Origin: RUG100 sp963542695
Lineage (GTDB): Bacteria > Bacillota > Clostridia > Peptostreptococcales > Anaerovoracaceae
Assembly (NCBI GenBank): GCA_963542695.1
Contig: CAUTYX010000010.1
Span: forward strand, 1 to 64,000
Length of the DNA: 64,000 bases
Direction: 5' to 3'
In this document: piece by piece, positions 26,744-35,825 of the stretch
Position numbering within the stretch: position 1 is the first letter of the stretch
Layout of the letters: each line of letters begins with the position of its first letter
The notes under the pieces: generated by a model
Seen by the model: the letters and a program-made list of their open reading frames with translations, nothing else
Told to the model about the DNA's origin: nothing
Database searches by the model: none
Made by a program: the position numbers and the translations under genes

Positions 26744-28429
26744 ATGAGCAGTAAACAGAATATTGTAGATATTGAGCAACACGGCCTAAAACAATATGAC
26801 ATTAAGGTGTCAACGGTCGTGTTTATGATTTTCTGTCTCGTAGCCGCAGGCTGTTATGGAATCGAGGAGATGATTCCATCTGCCGGTCCGGGACTAACTT
26901 TGATTATGTTGGTCGTCATTCCTTTTGTATGGGGACTGCCCTTTGGGTTGGTTGCTTCAGAGCTGGGATCTGTCCGACCCCAGGAGGGAGGCTACTACAA
27001 ATGGGTACAAGAAGCCCTGGGAGAATTTTGGGGGTTCCAAGCCGGTTGGTGGAGAACCATTTCTATTTATATTGACAACGCATCTTACGTTATACTAGCC
27101 GGCGGTTACGCCGCTACTGCATGGGGATTTTCAAAACCTGTGGAATTTGCCATTAAAATGGCAATGATTCTGATTTTCACTTATATAAATTTACGCGGCG
27201 TCAAAGATGTAGGCATCACCAGCACCATTTTATCCTTGCTGGTAATCGTTGCTTTCGGTATGGTTGCCGTTTGCGGCTTTCTAAACTGGGGCGAAGGATT
27301 TAACATCAGCTTTCAGTTAACACCGGAGCCGGCAAAAGGCGCCATGGATTGGTTTTTCTATATTGCAGGAGGCCTCTCTGTCGGTCTTTGGATGTATTCC
27401 GGTTACGAATCCATGTCCACCATTGCAGGGGAGATAAAAAATCCACAGGTTATTCCAAAGGGAACTTTGATTACCATACCTTTAATAATGGCCGTATATA
27501 TCCTGCCTACCAGTGCTGGTCTCGGATCCATGGGAAGATGGACAGAATGGGCACCGGAAGGCGGCGTTGGCTATGCCGATGTAGTCCAGACTTTCTGGGG
27601 ACAAGGTTTTGCCATCTTCTTTGTAATCGTTGCAATCCTGGCCCAGTGTTCCATTTACAACACGTATATTGCCTCCGGATCTCGAGGGTTCTTTTCCTTG
27701 TCCGACGATTATTTGGCACCGAAGTTCCTTGTAAAATGCGACAAAAAATATGGTGTACCTTACGTAGCCGTAATGACGGTGGCTATTTCCAACGTATTGA
27801 TGTGCATGCTGCCATTCGGCCTTGTAATCATATTGGATGTTTTTCTTTTGGCCGCTTCCTATGTATTGGTATTCATCTCCGCTATGATTTTACGGAAAAG
27901 AATTCCCGGTGAAGAATACAAATTCAAAACACCCGGAGGCTATGGCTTCCTTTGCCTTATTTGCATAATACCAATTTGTGTTGCCGTATTTATGTTCTTT
28001 GTCAACGGATCCGATTACCTAATCGGCGGCATCATCGGTATGCTCACCGGCCCTATCCTTTACTTCTTCTGGAAGAGAAAATACGGCGGACTGGCCATGA
28101 AAGATGCCAAGCGTTTCCCGATTAACCCAAAGACGAAATTAGCAGTTGGCGATTTGAGGAAAGTCTCTTTTTTACTGCTGCTGCTAACTATAATCGGTGC
28201 CATCGCACTGGCATTCTTACCTTTCTATGAAGCCAGCTGGACAGCCGGCGACTACTACCAAGGCATGTTTGTCGACAAGTTTGCCGGCAGCGACAGCGCC
28301 CAATTTGCCGGAGGACGCTTTATCTTCAACATCACTTATACCATTCTAAAGGTCTTGACCGGTATTTGTGCTGTCTTAACGGTTGTTAGCGCCATTGCCT
28401 CTAAAAAACTGGAGCCAAAGAAAAAATAG
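26744..28429 (+). CDS. APC-superfamily amino acid permease
   Basis: A membrane amino acid or polyamine transporter of 561 residues with about 12-14 hydrophobic segments. The N-terminal region VAAGCYGIEEMIPSAGPGLTL and ELGSVRPQEGGYYKWVQEALG match the APC fold, close to putrescine/amino acid carriers of the Clostridia. A central SGYESMSTIAGEIKNPQ motif is the conserved TM6-TM7 signature. The start is at 26744 behind AGAAAGGATG. It diverges from the glycine-riboswitch gene, and the riboswitch itself reads the other way, so the permease is not under it. Substrate is not determined. Confidence 0.9.
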   Translation: MSSKQNIVDIEQHGLKQYDIKVSTVVFMIFCLVAAGCYGIEEMIPSAGPGLTLIMLVVIPFVWGLPFGLVASELGSVRPQEGGYYKWVQEALGEFWGFQAGWWRTISIYIDNASYVILAGGYAATAWGFSKPVEFAIKMAMILIFTYINLRGVKDVGITSTILSLLVIVAFGMVAVCGFLNWGEGFNISFQLTPEPAKGAMDWFFYIAGGLSVGLWMYSGYESMSTIAGEIKNPQVIPKGTLITIPLIMAVYILPTSAGLGSMGRWTEWAPEGGVGYADVVQTFWGQGFAIFFVIVAILAQCSIYNTYIASGSRGFFSLSDDYLAPKFLVKCDKKYGVPYVAVMTVAISNVLMCMLPFGLVIILDVFLLAASYVLVFISAMILRKRIPGEEYKFKTPGGYGFLCLICIIPICVAVFMFFVNGSDYLIGGIIGMLTGPILYFFWKRKYGGLAMKDAKRFPINPKTKLAVGDLRKVSFLLLLLTIIGAIALAFLPFYEASWTAGDYYQGMFVDKFAGSDSAQFAGGRFIFNITYTILKVLTGICAVLTVVSAIASKKLEPKKK

Positions 28430-28437
28430 TAAAACAC

Positions 28438-28478
28438 AAAAGAGCGTTTTGAAGGCTAATCCCTTAAAACGCTCTTTT
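28438..28478. terminator. Bidirectional terminator between permease and P-type ATPase
   Basis: AAAAGAGCGTTTT pairs perfectly with AAAACGCTCTTTT around a 15-nt loop. A and T runs on both sides let it serve the converging permease and ATPase genes. Confidence 0.92.
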
Positions 28479-28494
28479 ATCTTGCCATTATTTA

Positions 28495-30621
28495 CTATCC
28501 GACTTTGACCATTTTTTCAGAAGAACTGCTCTCTGCCGGAAGCAATCCGGTCATACTTCGCAGTCCACTGATAATGGTAGAAGAATTGTGCAGCAATGCC
28601 GATGTGGCCGGTGTCAATACACCAAATACGCCAAGGCCAATGAGCACCGCATTAAAGCCAATAATGAACTTGTAATTGCTGTCGATTCGTCGCATCAACC
28701 GATTGCTCAGTTCCTTGATGGTCAACAGTTGTCGCAAATCATCCGAAGATATAATGATATCAGCAACCTCATTGGCAATAGCCGCACCACTGCGAATGGC
28801 AATTCCTGCATCTGCTTCTGATAAAGCCGGTGTATCGTTAACACCATCTCCAATCATTACCACCTTACGCCCTGCCAGATGTTCTCTTTTTATAAAAGCA
28901 GCTTTGTCTGCCGGCAGCACTTCGGAATAGTAGCAATCCAGATGCAGCTTTCTGGCAACGGCTGCAGCCGTTCTTTCATTGTCGCCCGTCATCATGCAGA
29001 CCTTCTTAAAGCCCAGGTCATGGAGTTTTTCCACCACCTCTGCCGCTTCTTCTCGCAAAGGGTCTTCGATACAAATAGCCGCGCACAACTGGCCGTCAAT
29101 GGCTAGATACAAATGGGTGTACTGATCCGGTAAAGACTCCAGTTTCAGCTTTTCTTCATCAGAAACGACTGTCCCTTCATCATCAAAAACAAAATGGTGG
29201 CTACCAATAACTACTTTCTTGTCGTTAATGGTGCTGGAGATACCGTGTGCCACTACGTATTGCACCTTGGTGTGCATTTCCTCGTGACTAAGACCTTTCT
29301 CTTTTGCATGTTTTACCACTGCATTGGCAACAGAATGGGGATAATGCTCTTCCAGGCAAGCCGCCACACGAACCATTTCCGATTCTTCGGCTCCACCGAA
29401 AGGAATAACATCCACCACCGTTGGGCATTCTCGTGTCAAGGTTCCGGTCTTGTCAAAGACAATGGTATCCGCCTGAGCCATAGCTTCCATAAACTTGCCG
29501 CCCTTTACGGATATGTCATGTTCTCTTGCCTCTTTTATTGCCGACAGTACCGACAATGGCATAGATAATTTTAATGCACAAGAAAAGTCCACCATTAGAA
29601 AGGACAATGCCCTGGGTACATTTCTGGTTGCAAGACCTGTAACGGCCGCTCCTGCCAATGAATAAGGAACCAGTTTATCTGCCATATGGAAAGCTTTCGC
29701 CTCCGTATTGGATTTCAGCTTTTCCGATTCTTCAATCATACGAACAATTTGGTCATACTTTCCGGATCCGGTTTCCTTGGTTACTTCGAAAACAAACTCG
29801 CCTTCTTCCACCACCGTTCCGGCATATACATAGCCCCCGGGAGCCTTTGCCACCGGCACAGATTCTCCTGTCATAGAAGCTTGGTTTACTGTAGCAGCTC
29901 CTTCCAACACCTTTCCATCCAGAGGGATAATATTGGAGTTACGAACCACTACATGATCCCCGGTTTTAATGGAAGCAACCTCCACCAATGTGTCTTCTTT
30001 TCCGTCTTCACGTTTCCACACAAAGTCCACTTTCAAAGACATGGTCTTGGCCAAGTCATTTACGGATTTTTTGTATGTCCACTCTTCCAACAGTTCACCG
30101 ATTTGCAGCAAGAACATGACAGAACCCGCCGTTGCAAAATCACCGCGCAAAATAGATGCCACAATAGCCGCCGCATCTAAAACAGATACTTCTAATTTCC
30201 CTTTAGATAAAGTTTGCAAGCCTTTTATGACAAATGTCATACTCTTGGCTAATACCCACGCCATCTTTAGAGGCTGTGGAAAGAATAAGCTTCGAATGAT
30301 TTTATTCAGCACCATCATTACCAGCTTTTGCTGATACTTGCGACTGATGCTTCTTCCACTTTGATCCGGTACCTGCGCAAGAATTTTTTCGTCATAATAT
30401 GAAAAATCGCAAAGAGCATTTAGAATCTGCTCTCTGCCATTCTTCGCATTGTCATACTTGATAACTACATCGCCGCTACGTTCAAAGATTTTTGATTCTT
30501 TGATGTAAGGAGTGTTGCTCAAATAGCTTTCGAGAATATCTGCCTGCCGGATCGTCATTTGGCTGCGACCAATATGCAGTCGCATTCTATTTGATGATTC
30601 GTGTAGGATCACATATCTCAT
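28495..30621 (-). CDS. P1B-like heavy-metal translocating P-type ATPase with a non-CPx motif
   Basis: A membrane ATPase expected to move a metal cation. The N-terminal ~75 residues look like an HMA-type fold without a CxxC. The actuator motif is SMTGESVPVAK, the phosphorylation site DKTGTLT, the P1B-specific His-Pro is in EEHYPHSVANA, and the hinge is MIGDGVNDTPALSEAD. The TM motif that normally reads CPC/CPH/SPC is replaced by DFSCALKLSMP, so one Cys remains and the Pro is gone. Length is 708 residues. Its ATG overlaps the stop of the DUF6110 gene (ATGA), showing translational coupling. The metal is unknown. Confidence 0.88.
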   Translation of the reverse strand: MRYVILHESSNRMRLHIGRSQMTIRQADILESYLSNTPYIKESKIFERSGDVVIKYDNAKNGREQILNALCDFSYYDEKILAQVPDQSGRSISRKYQQKLVMMVLNKIIRSLFFPQPLKMAWVLAKSMTFVIKGLQTLSKGKLEVSVLDAAAIVASILRGDFATAGSVMFLLQIGELLEEWTYKKSVNDLAKTMSLKVDFVWKREDGKEDTLVEVASIKTGDHVVVRNSNIIPLDGKVLEGAATVNQASMTGESVPVAKAPGGYVYAGTVVEEGEFVFEVTKETGSGKYDQIVRMIEESEKLKSNTEAKAFHMADKLVPYSLAGAAVTGLATRNVPRALSFLMVDFSCALKLSMPLSVLSAIKEAREHDISVKGGKFMEAMAQADTIVFDKTGTLTRECPTVVDVIPFGGAEESEMVRVAACLEEHYPHSVANAVVKHAKEKGLSHEEMHTKVQYVVAHGISSTINDKKVVIGSHHFVFDDEGTVVSDEEKLKLESLPDQYTHLYLAIDGQLCAAICIEDPLREEAAEVVEKLHDLGFKKVCMMTGDNERTAAAVARKLHLDCYYSEVLPADKAAFIKREHLAGRKVVMIGDGVNDTPALSEADAGIAIRSGAAIANEVADIIISSDDLRQLLTIKELSNRLMRRIDSNYKFIIGFNAVLIGLGVFGVLTPATSALLHNSSTIISGLRSMTGLLPAESSSSEKMVKVG

Positions 30622-30917
30622 TTTTCGTTTTTCAGCTCCTCTTCATACGCTTCGATGACAGCCTTTGCTTTTTCAACTTCCTTGATCTTGGCTTCTGCTT
30701 TGCGCTGTTCATTGATGTCAGCGGCTTCTGCCTTAATGTCATCACAGTTTTCACGAATGGATTCTGTCACTTCCATTACCTTTTCGCTGCCACGCATAGC
30801 TGCCGCCGTACAATGTGTGTAGACTTTCTTCGCATCTGAACTGGATAAGATAGATACGCCTGCTGTTCCTGCCAACAGACCGCCAACAAAAATTGCTACT
30901 CTATTCCAACCAATCAT
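30618..30917 (-). CDS. DUF6110-type small membrane protein coupled to the P-type ATPase
   Basis: A 99-residue protein with one N-terminal membrane segment (RVAIFVGGLLAGTAGVSIL, about 5-23) and a long charged helix rich in Glu, Lys and Ala (about 60-99) likely to form a coiled coil. It contains two Cys (KVYTHCTAAA and RENCDDIKAE). I recall this kind of protein next to similar ATPases in Clostridia. The 4-nt ATGA overlap with the ATPase start suggests a partner or regulator of the pump. Function is unknown. A promoter and palindromic operator candidate lie upstream. Confidence 0.75.
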   Translation of the reverse strand: MIGWNRVAIFVGGLLAGTAGVSILSSSDAKKVYTHCTAAAMRGSEKVMEVTESIRENCDDIKAEAADINEQRKAEAKIKEVEKAKAVIEAYEEELKNEK

Positions 30918-31008
30918 CTTTGCCTCCTTTGGTTACTAGTAAGAAAATTCTGCGTTGAAGACATAAGGTGTACAGTTGTAAAATACCGTTTCCCGTCTTT
31001 CTATTTCT

Positions 31009-31038
31009 ATATTACGGAAAGAAATATCAGTTCGTCAA
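31009..31038 (-). promoter_or_regulatory. Candidate promoter for the DUF6110-ATPase operon
   Basis: TTGACG (31033-31038), 18 nt, then TAATAT (31009-31014) on the minus strand. The -35 box overlaps the palindrome at 31036-31054. Confidence 0.55.
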
Positions 31039-31054
31039 CTATAATTTATAGTTG
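31036..31054. promoter_or_regulatory. Palindromic operator candidate at the metal-ATPase promoter
   Basis: CAACTATAA-T-TTATAGTTG is a perfect 9-1-9 inverted repeat touching the -35 box. It lacks a T-tract, so it is a poor terminator and a better repressor site, for example for a metal-sensing regulator encoded elsewhere. Confidence 0.5.
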
Positions 31055-31075
31055 TGTTTCTATAACTTTTTTAAA

Positions 31076-32776
31076 TTACTGTCCATCGCTTCTCATACCG
31101 CAGGGATGCTGCTTTTCTGCCGCCATTTTATCCATATATACTACTTGATAATGACCAAATCCTCCCGCCATGTTATAGCAATCATATCCATTTTGCGAAA
31201 GAATACGGCATGCAATATAACTGCGAAGACCGGTTTGGCAAACAACATACACCGGTTTATCCTTGGGAATTTTCATTAGATTATCCCGAATGTCATCCAC
31301 CGGAATATTTATTGCATTCTCAAGATGTCCCAGCTGAAACTCTTCTTTGGTGCGCGTATCCAGCAATGTCACGCTGCCATCTTTTGGTACAGTCTCCAGA
31401 TCTTCTACATGAAATTGCTTTACCTTTCCCGCATGAATGTTTTCAATGATAAACCCGGCCATATTTACAGGATCTTTGGCAGAAGAGTATGGTGGTGCAT
31501 ACGCCAAGTCCAGTTGTTGTAACTGCAATGCACTAGCGCCTAGCCGAATCGCCGTGGAAATAACATCAATACGCTTGTCTACACCTTCAAAGCCAACAAT
31601 TTGTGTTCCCAAAATTTGCAGGGTGTCCGGCTGATACAATACCTTAATGGCCATTGGCTGTGCGCCGGGGTAATATCCTGCATGAGAATTCGGTGTCAAA
31701 ATAATGGTATCGTATGAAATTTCCTGTGATTTTGCCGTCTTTTCATTGATTCCCGTAATACCGACCGTCATGTCAAAGACCTTGATGACAGAAGAACCTT
31801 GGGAACCATCATAGCGGGAAGTACCACCGCAAATATTATCGGCTGCAATGCGACCTTGCTTGTTGGCAGGACCTGCTAAGGAAATAACAGCCGGCTTTTT
31901 CGTAACAAAATGTTCCACTTCCACAGCATCGCCTACAGCGTATACATCCGGGACACCGGTTTCCATTTTGTCATTCACAACGATGCTCCCTTTGATTCCT
32001 TGGGTAAGGCCGGCCTTTTGAGCCAGCGGTGTATCCGGTGTCACACCAATGGCCAAAATTACCATATCCGCTTTTACAGGGGAAGCATCTTTTAGCAACG
32101 TAGATATCCCCTGCCCATCCTCCTCAAAACCTTCTACCGTATGACCTAACAACAAAGAAACACCTTTGCTGCGCATTTTTCCATGGATATAGCCGGCCAT
32201 ATCCGGATCCAGTGGTGCAAGAAGCTGTTTAGGACGCTGCACCATAGTTACAGATATTCCCATTTCCACCAGGTTCTCTGCCATTTCAAGCCCAATATAC
32301 CCCCCACCTGCCAATACAGCTGATTTCGGTTTATTGGTTATGATATAGTCCCTGATTTTGAGTGTATCTTCCACTGTTCGCAATGTAAACACACGAGAAG
32401 AATCCACCCCCTTTAGCGCCGGTGTTGTTGGTTTTGCTCCCGGTGATAAAAGCAGCTTGTCGTAGCTTTCTGTGAATGTTTCTCCTGATTTTAAATTTTC
32501 AACAGTTACCGTCTTTGCCTGCACATCAATATCTGTCACTTCATGACCTACACGAACATCAATGCGAAAGCGATTCCAAAATCCTTCCGGGCTCTGTAAA
32601 GTCAATTCCTGTGGATGAGTGATAACGCCCCCAACATAGTATGGCAAGCCACAGTTGGCATAAGAAACAAATCCACTTCGTTCAAAAACAATAATCTCCG
32701 CCTCTTCGTCCAATCTTCGAATTCTAGCTGCCGCTGTTGCTCCACCGGCTACGCCCCCTACAATTACCACTTTCAT
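31076..32776 (-). CDS. CoA-disulfide reductase-like flavoprotein with C-terminal rhodanese domain
   Basis: A pyridine nucleotide-disulfide oxidoreductase of 566 residues. The N-terminal FAD motif is VIVGGVAGGATAAARIRRLDE and the single active Cys lies in SYANCGLPYYVGG near residue 43, the CoADR hallmark. A second Rossmann motif is VLAGGGYIGLEMAENL, and the dimer domain follows. The last ~95 residues are a rhodanese domain with active Cys in VCQTGLRSYIAC. Enzymes of this architecture reduce CoA disulfides, CoA persulfides or polysulfides. This suggests sulfane-sulfur or oxidative-stress handling. The start has AGAAAGGA upstream. Confidence 0.92.
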   Translation of the reverse strand: MKVVIVGGVAGGATAAARIRRLDEEAEIIVFERSGFVSYANCGLPYYVGGVITHPQELTLQSPEGFWNRFRIDVRVGHEVTDIDVQAKTVTVENLKSGETFTESYDKLLLSPGAKPTTPALKGVDSSRVFTLRTVEDTLKIRDYIITNKPKSAVLAGGGYIGLEMAENLVEMGISVTMVQRPKQLLAPLDPDMAGYIHGKMRSKGVSLLLGHTVEGFEEDGQGISTLLKDASPVKADMVILAIGVTPDTPLAQKAGLTQGIKGSIVVNDKMETGVPDVYAVGDAVEVEHFVTKKPAVISLAGPANKQGRIAADNICGGTSRYDGSQGSSVIKVFDMTVGITGINEKTAKSQEISYDTIILTPNSHAGYYPGAQPMAIKVLYQPDTLQILGTQIVGFEGVDKRIDVISTAIRLGASALQLQQLDLAYAPPYSSAKDPVNMAGFIIENIHAGKVKQFHVEDLETVPKDGSVTLLDTRTKEEFQLGHLENAINIPVDDIRDNLMKIPKDKPVYVVCQTGLRSYIACRILSQNGYDCYNMAGGFGHYQVVYMDKMAAEKQHPCGMRSDGQ

Positions 32777-32881
32777 CTCTTTATCCTTTCTGCTGTTCGG
32801 TTTTGTCTATCCACTGCAATATACTAAAATCAATACTGGTTATTATTCTTATACCCATGTTGAAAGAATGTAGTCATAAAG

Positions 32882-32915
32882 AAGGTGCAACAGCATGGCC
32901 ATCGCACCTTTTTGA
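32882..32915. terminator. Hairpin between NhaC-type antiporter and CoADR genes
   Basis: AAGGTGC pairs with GCACCTT around a 15-nt loop. The T-run is strong on the plus strand (CCTTTTTGATTTTT) and weaker on the minus (CTTCTTTATG), yet the flanking genes are on the minus strand. Confidence 0.55.
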
Positions 32916-32977
32916 TTTTTCTTAATTACTTTCTTTAACAGAACATGTCTGCTCAGCCATTACGTCTTCTTGCTGCA

Positions 32978-34324
32978 CTAGCAAACCATTTTGGCAACAA
33001 CAAGGAATAATGCCAATGCAATAGCTGCCGATATGCCTACATATGGAACATTTACCTTTAACTCTCTATCGTTTGGAATTCCTGTACAAGCCGATGCCAT
33101 AAACATACTGTCGGAGAACAAGCAGGAAGCAACACCTGCAGAGGAACCGGATATAATGGCACCATAGGCCAAAGTCAGCGGAACACCTGCTGCAATCGCC
33201 ATAGGCAGCATAATAGGAACAGCCAGTGCAATACTCGCCCATCCATCAGATGTCATAGTTACAATGAGAACTGCAATAAAGAACATGGCAGGAAGAATCC
33301 ATGCCGGTACGTTACCTACGATTAGGTTAATCAGGTATTTATCTACGCCCATTTTAATGGACATTTCCGACATGGTGCATACCATCAATATAACGAAAGC
33401 AATCTGCGTCATATCTTTGAATCCGGCAAACATGGTTTCAAAGAACTTTGCAGCCTTGATTCTTTTTATCAGAACATACATGATGAACTGACATATGAGT
33501 GCCGCCAGCATACCTAGTTCAATACTGATAGAAACCGTTACGACAATCAATATAATCAGAGGTAGGAAAAAATAGAGAGGTCCCATGACTTCGTCATCGT
33601 TTTCCAGTTCTTCCAGCTTTTCATCCACAGCCTGCTCCAGTTCACTCTTTTCCCACAGAGGGCCGCCTTCTTCCACTCTCTTATAAGAAGCTTTCAGAGT
33701 GCCCAATTTAGGGAATATTTCCAAAGCCAACAGCAACAGGATAATCATAGCAACAATAGGATAGAACAAATACGGAATGGTCTGTATATACATTCCAACA
33801 TCGTATCCGAATTTTTTCGCCGTTGCGATATTAAATACGGCCCAGCTGGTTACCGGTACAATTACGCAAACATTGTTGGCACTGAGAATTCCCATCAATG
33901 CCAAGTGCTCTCTGGGAACACCATGTTTATCTGTAATGTTTCTCATTGTATAGCAGGAACCCAGTGTCAAAAGATAATCATCTGCAAAGAGAATCCAACC
34001 TAATATATAGGTTATTACCAGGGATTTTCTACGGGTATTTGCAAACTTTCCTAACGCCAAAGCAAAGCCGTTTAGGGCACCTGTAGAGCGAGCCAATTCT
34101 ATAATGGCTCCAAACCCCATTAATATAAAGAATATTGAGCTATATGTTTCTCCTGCAAGGGTAGTATAGAACTGATCTGTATACTCGGTAAGAAAATTCC
34201 CCTGAAAAAGCAAAATGCCTGCCAGAACAGAAGAGATAATTGACATTTCAATCAATCTCTTGGTAATCAATGATCCGACAACCATTACCACTACAGGGAT
34301 AACCGAAATTATTCCAAATTCCAT
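32978..34324 (-). CDS. NhaC-family Na+/H+ antiporter-like transporter
   Basis: A membrane transporter of 448 residues with about 11-12 hydrophobic segments. The pattern GWILFADDYLLTLGSCYTMRNITDKHGVPREHLA is the NhaC-family core, with two adjacent acidic residues in a membrane segment. Family members exchange Na+ for H+ or carry organic ions (malate/lactate, amino acids), so the real substrate is open. The start has GAAGGAG with 7-nt spacing. The upstream leader is unusually long and AT-rich. Confidence 0.88.
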   Translation of the reverse strand: MEFGIISVIPVVVMVVGSLITKRLIEMSIISSVLAGILLFQGNFLTEYTDQFYTTLAGETYSSIFFILMGFGAIIELARSTGALNGFALALGKFANTRRKSLVITYILGWILFADDYLLTLGSCYTMRNITDKHGVPREHLALMGILSANNVCVIVPVTSWAVFNIATAKKFGYDVGMYIQTIPYLFYPIVAMIILLLLALEIFPKLGTLKASYKRVEEGGPLWEKSELEQAVDEKLEELENDDEVMGPLYFFLPLIILIVVTVSISIELGMLAALICQFIMYVLIKRIKAAKFFETMFAGFKDMTQIAFVILMVCTMSEMSIKMGVDKYLINLIVGNVPAWILPAMFFIAVLIVTMTSDGWASIALAVPIMLPMAIAAGVPLTLAYGAIISGSSAGVASCLFSDSMFMASACTGIPNDRELKVNVPYVGISAAIALALFLVVAKMVC

Positions 34325-34743
34325 AAAAAAACTCCTTCACGTTTTTTTCATTAAAAAAGTACAGTTTTCCAGTATTGATGCTCCACTGTAGTAGCTTGCG
34401 ACAAGCTCCGTAAAGAAAACTAAACGTTCTCGTTCATCACGAACACGCCAACATCATCACTAATTTCAAATACCGGACACCGGCTGTGTAGACCTTCACA
34501 TCCAATGTACTTTTCTTGCAATAATTTACAATAATTTCGTTACAAATTTTTCATTACATTAATGATATTCTAATAATAGCACTATCATAAAGATATGTAA
34601 ATAATCAAACGCAGTATATTTTTCATCAATTTATATGGTATTAATTTCTCTATATTTCGATTTTATTTTTATAATTATCAAAATTATCTATAAATTTCTT
34701 CTATGCCACCGGAGCCACTGCAATGATTGCTGCCATGGACACC
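34325..34743. other. Gene-free AT-rich region upstream of the NhaC-type gene
   Basis: About 420 nt with no supported gene. It holds a short stem (AGCTTG-TCG-CAAGCT, near 34393-34407), very AT-rich sequence from 34520 to 34690, and, at about 34703-34748 on the plus strand, a protein-like frame reading FYATGATAMIAAMDTL that looks like the end of a lost gene. I see no riboswitch consensus. Confidence 0.4.
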
Positions 34744-34772
34744 TTGACACATATAATTATATGTGTTACTAT
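34744..34772 (+). promoter_or_regulatory. hicAB promoter containing a perfect 20-bp palindrome
   Basis: TTGACA (34744-34749), 17 nt, TACTAT (34767-34772), with an overlapping TATAAT at 34770-34775. The spacer is almost entirely the palindrome ACACATATAA-TTATATGTGT (34747-34766). This placement is what is expected for autorepression by the HicB antitoxin's DNA-binding domain. Confidence 0.7.
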
Positions 34773-34792
34773 AATCTTGTCAGGAGAACAAA

Positions 34793-34990
34793 ATGAAAAG
34801 TTATTCTTCAAGAGAAGTCATTAAATTATTGCAAAAAGATGGATGGTATGAAGTCAACATTGTCGGAAGCCATCATCAGTACAAACATCCTTCTAAAAAA
34901 GGTCGTGTTACAGTCAAACACCCAGACAAAGATATCCCAAGAAAAACCTTGGATAGTATTGAGAAACAATCGGAGCTACGATTCAGATAG
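34793..34990 (+). CDS. hicA: HicA-type toxin (mRNA interferase)
   Basis: A 65-residue type II toxin with the dsRBD-like HicA fold. The catalytic His lies in IVGSHHQYKHP, preceded by LLQKDGWYEV and followed by GRVTVKHPDKDIPRKTL, all family marks. HicA cleaves mRNA in the cytoplasm until bound by HicB. The start has CAGGAGAAC upstream. hicB follows after 34 nt, giving the usual toxin-first order. The pair lies beside an integrase remnant and tRNA genes, which suggests arrival by transfer. Confidence 0.92.
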   Translation: MKSYSSREVIKLLQKDGWYEVNIVGSHHQYKHPSKKGRVTVKHPDKDIPRKTLDSIEKQSELRFR

Positions 34991-35024
34991 CCCCACCACT
35001 TAACTATACATGGAGGTATTACAT

Positions 35025-35429
35025 ATGAAAAAACAAGATAGATATTTTTACCCAGCCATATTCACTTACGAAGAAGGTCAAGAAATTGCCATTACTTTCC
35101 CCGACTTTGAGGTTGCTACAAGTGGAGAAAATGATGATGATGCTCTACTTTCTGCAAGAGAATGCTTGGGCATCACAATCTATGGCTTAGAAGAAGATAA
35201 TGAGACTATTCCGGAACCTTCTGCTCTATCTTCTATTGAGGTCAATAAAAACGAATGTGCCGTATTGATAGATGTTTTCATGCCTTCCATCCGAATGGCG
35301 AATGTTAATAAATCTGTTAACCGTACTGTAACATTGCCTGCGTGGCTTAATTCTGCCGCTTTGGAAAACAATCTCAACTTTTCACAAGTTCTTCAAGATG
35401 CTTTGAAAGAGCGGCTAGGTGTCAATTAA
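35025..35429 (+). CDS. hicB: HicB-type antitoxin
   Basis: A 134-residue antitoxin. The N-terminal partial RNase H-like domain has YPAIFTYEEGQEIAITFPDF and the following ATSGENDDDALLSARECLG, typical of HicB. The C-terminus (NRTVTLPAWLNSAALENN) is a ribbon-helix-helix-like DNA-binding segment, fitting the palindrome in the promoter. The frame opens 15 nt earlier, but that ATG is part of the ribosome site (ATGGAGGT), so 35025 is the true start. Confidence 0.92.
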   Translation: MKKQDRYFYPAIFTYEEGQEIAITFPDFEVATSGENDDDALLSARECLGITIYGLEEDNETIPEPSALSSIEVNKNECAVLIDVFMPSIRMANVNKSVNRTVTLPAWLNSAALENNLNFSQVLQDALKERLGVN

Positions 35430-35598
35430 AACTTGATGTTCATTTCAATCAAAACCACCGGTCGAAACCGCTCCTTTCCTTTTCTATTATTCCTGCTTTT
35501 TAATGCCATCAATTAGTTTTTCATATCATCATAGCACATCCACACAGTAGACATGTAAAGTATACAGAAACCAGCTTATCCCTCCCTACTCTTTAGCT

Positions 35599-35733
35599 CC
35601 TGATTTGGTTCCCTATTGCTTCCGGCATCAATACTGTACCAATCTTGCAAGGAACGATATCGATATTCGAGTTGCACAAAAGCTTATGAGACATGCTTCT
35701 ATTCAGATGACTGTCAACATTAAACTCCCTTAA
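35599..35733 (+). pseudogene. 3' remnant of a tyrosine recombinase (integrase)
   Basis: The plus-strand frame ending at TAA 35731-35733 reads PDLVPYCFRHQYCTNLA then a DIDIRVAQKLMRHASIQMT segment. This matches the catalytic core of phage/Tn-type integrases, where HxLRH-xxCTxL and LMGHxSI-MT are conserved. The nucleophile Tyr is lost (NIKLP-stop) and nothing recognisable precedes codon 1. It sits about 90 nt from the tRNA-fMet gene and next to hicAB, consistent with decay of an integrated element. The rest of 35430-35780 shows nothing I can name. Confidence 0.7.
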
Positions 35734-35779
35734 ATTACACTTTTGATTTTTACTGTATTGCTTCTTGGTTAAAACAAAA

Positions 35780-35817
35780 AATGCTGAAACCGTTATAACT
35801 CCAACGTTTTCAACATT
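35780..35817 (-). terminator. Terminator of the tRNA operon
   Basis: On the minus strand AATGTTGAAAACGTT pairs with AACGGTTTCAGCATT (14 of 15 positions) and is followed by TTTTTGTTTT, right after tRNA-fMet. Confidence 0.88.
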
Positions 35818-35825
35818 TATAATCG

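Noticed and set aside
34420..34521. A 33-codon minus-strand frame ending in FVMNENV upstream of the NhaC-type gene
   Set aside because: It would need a TTG start, has no ribosome site, and matches no family I know. It may be a gene fragment but cannot be supported.
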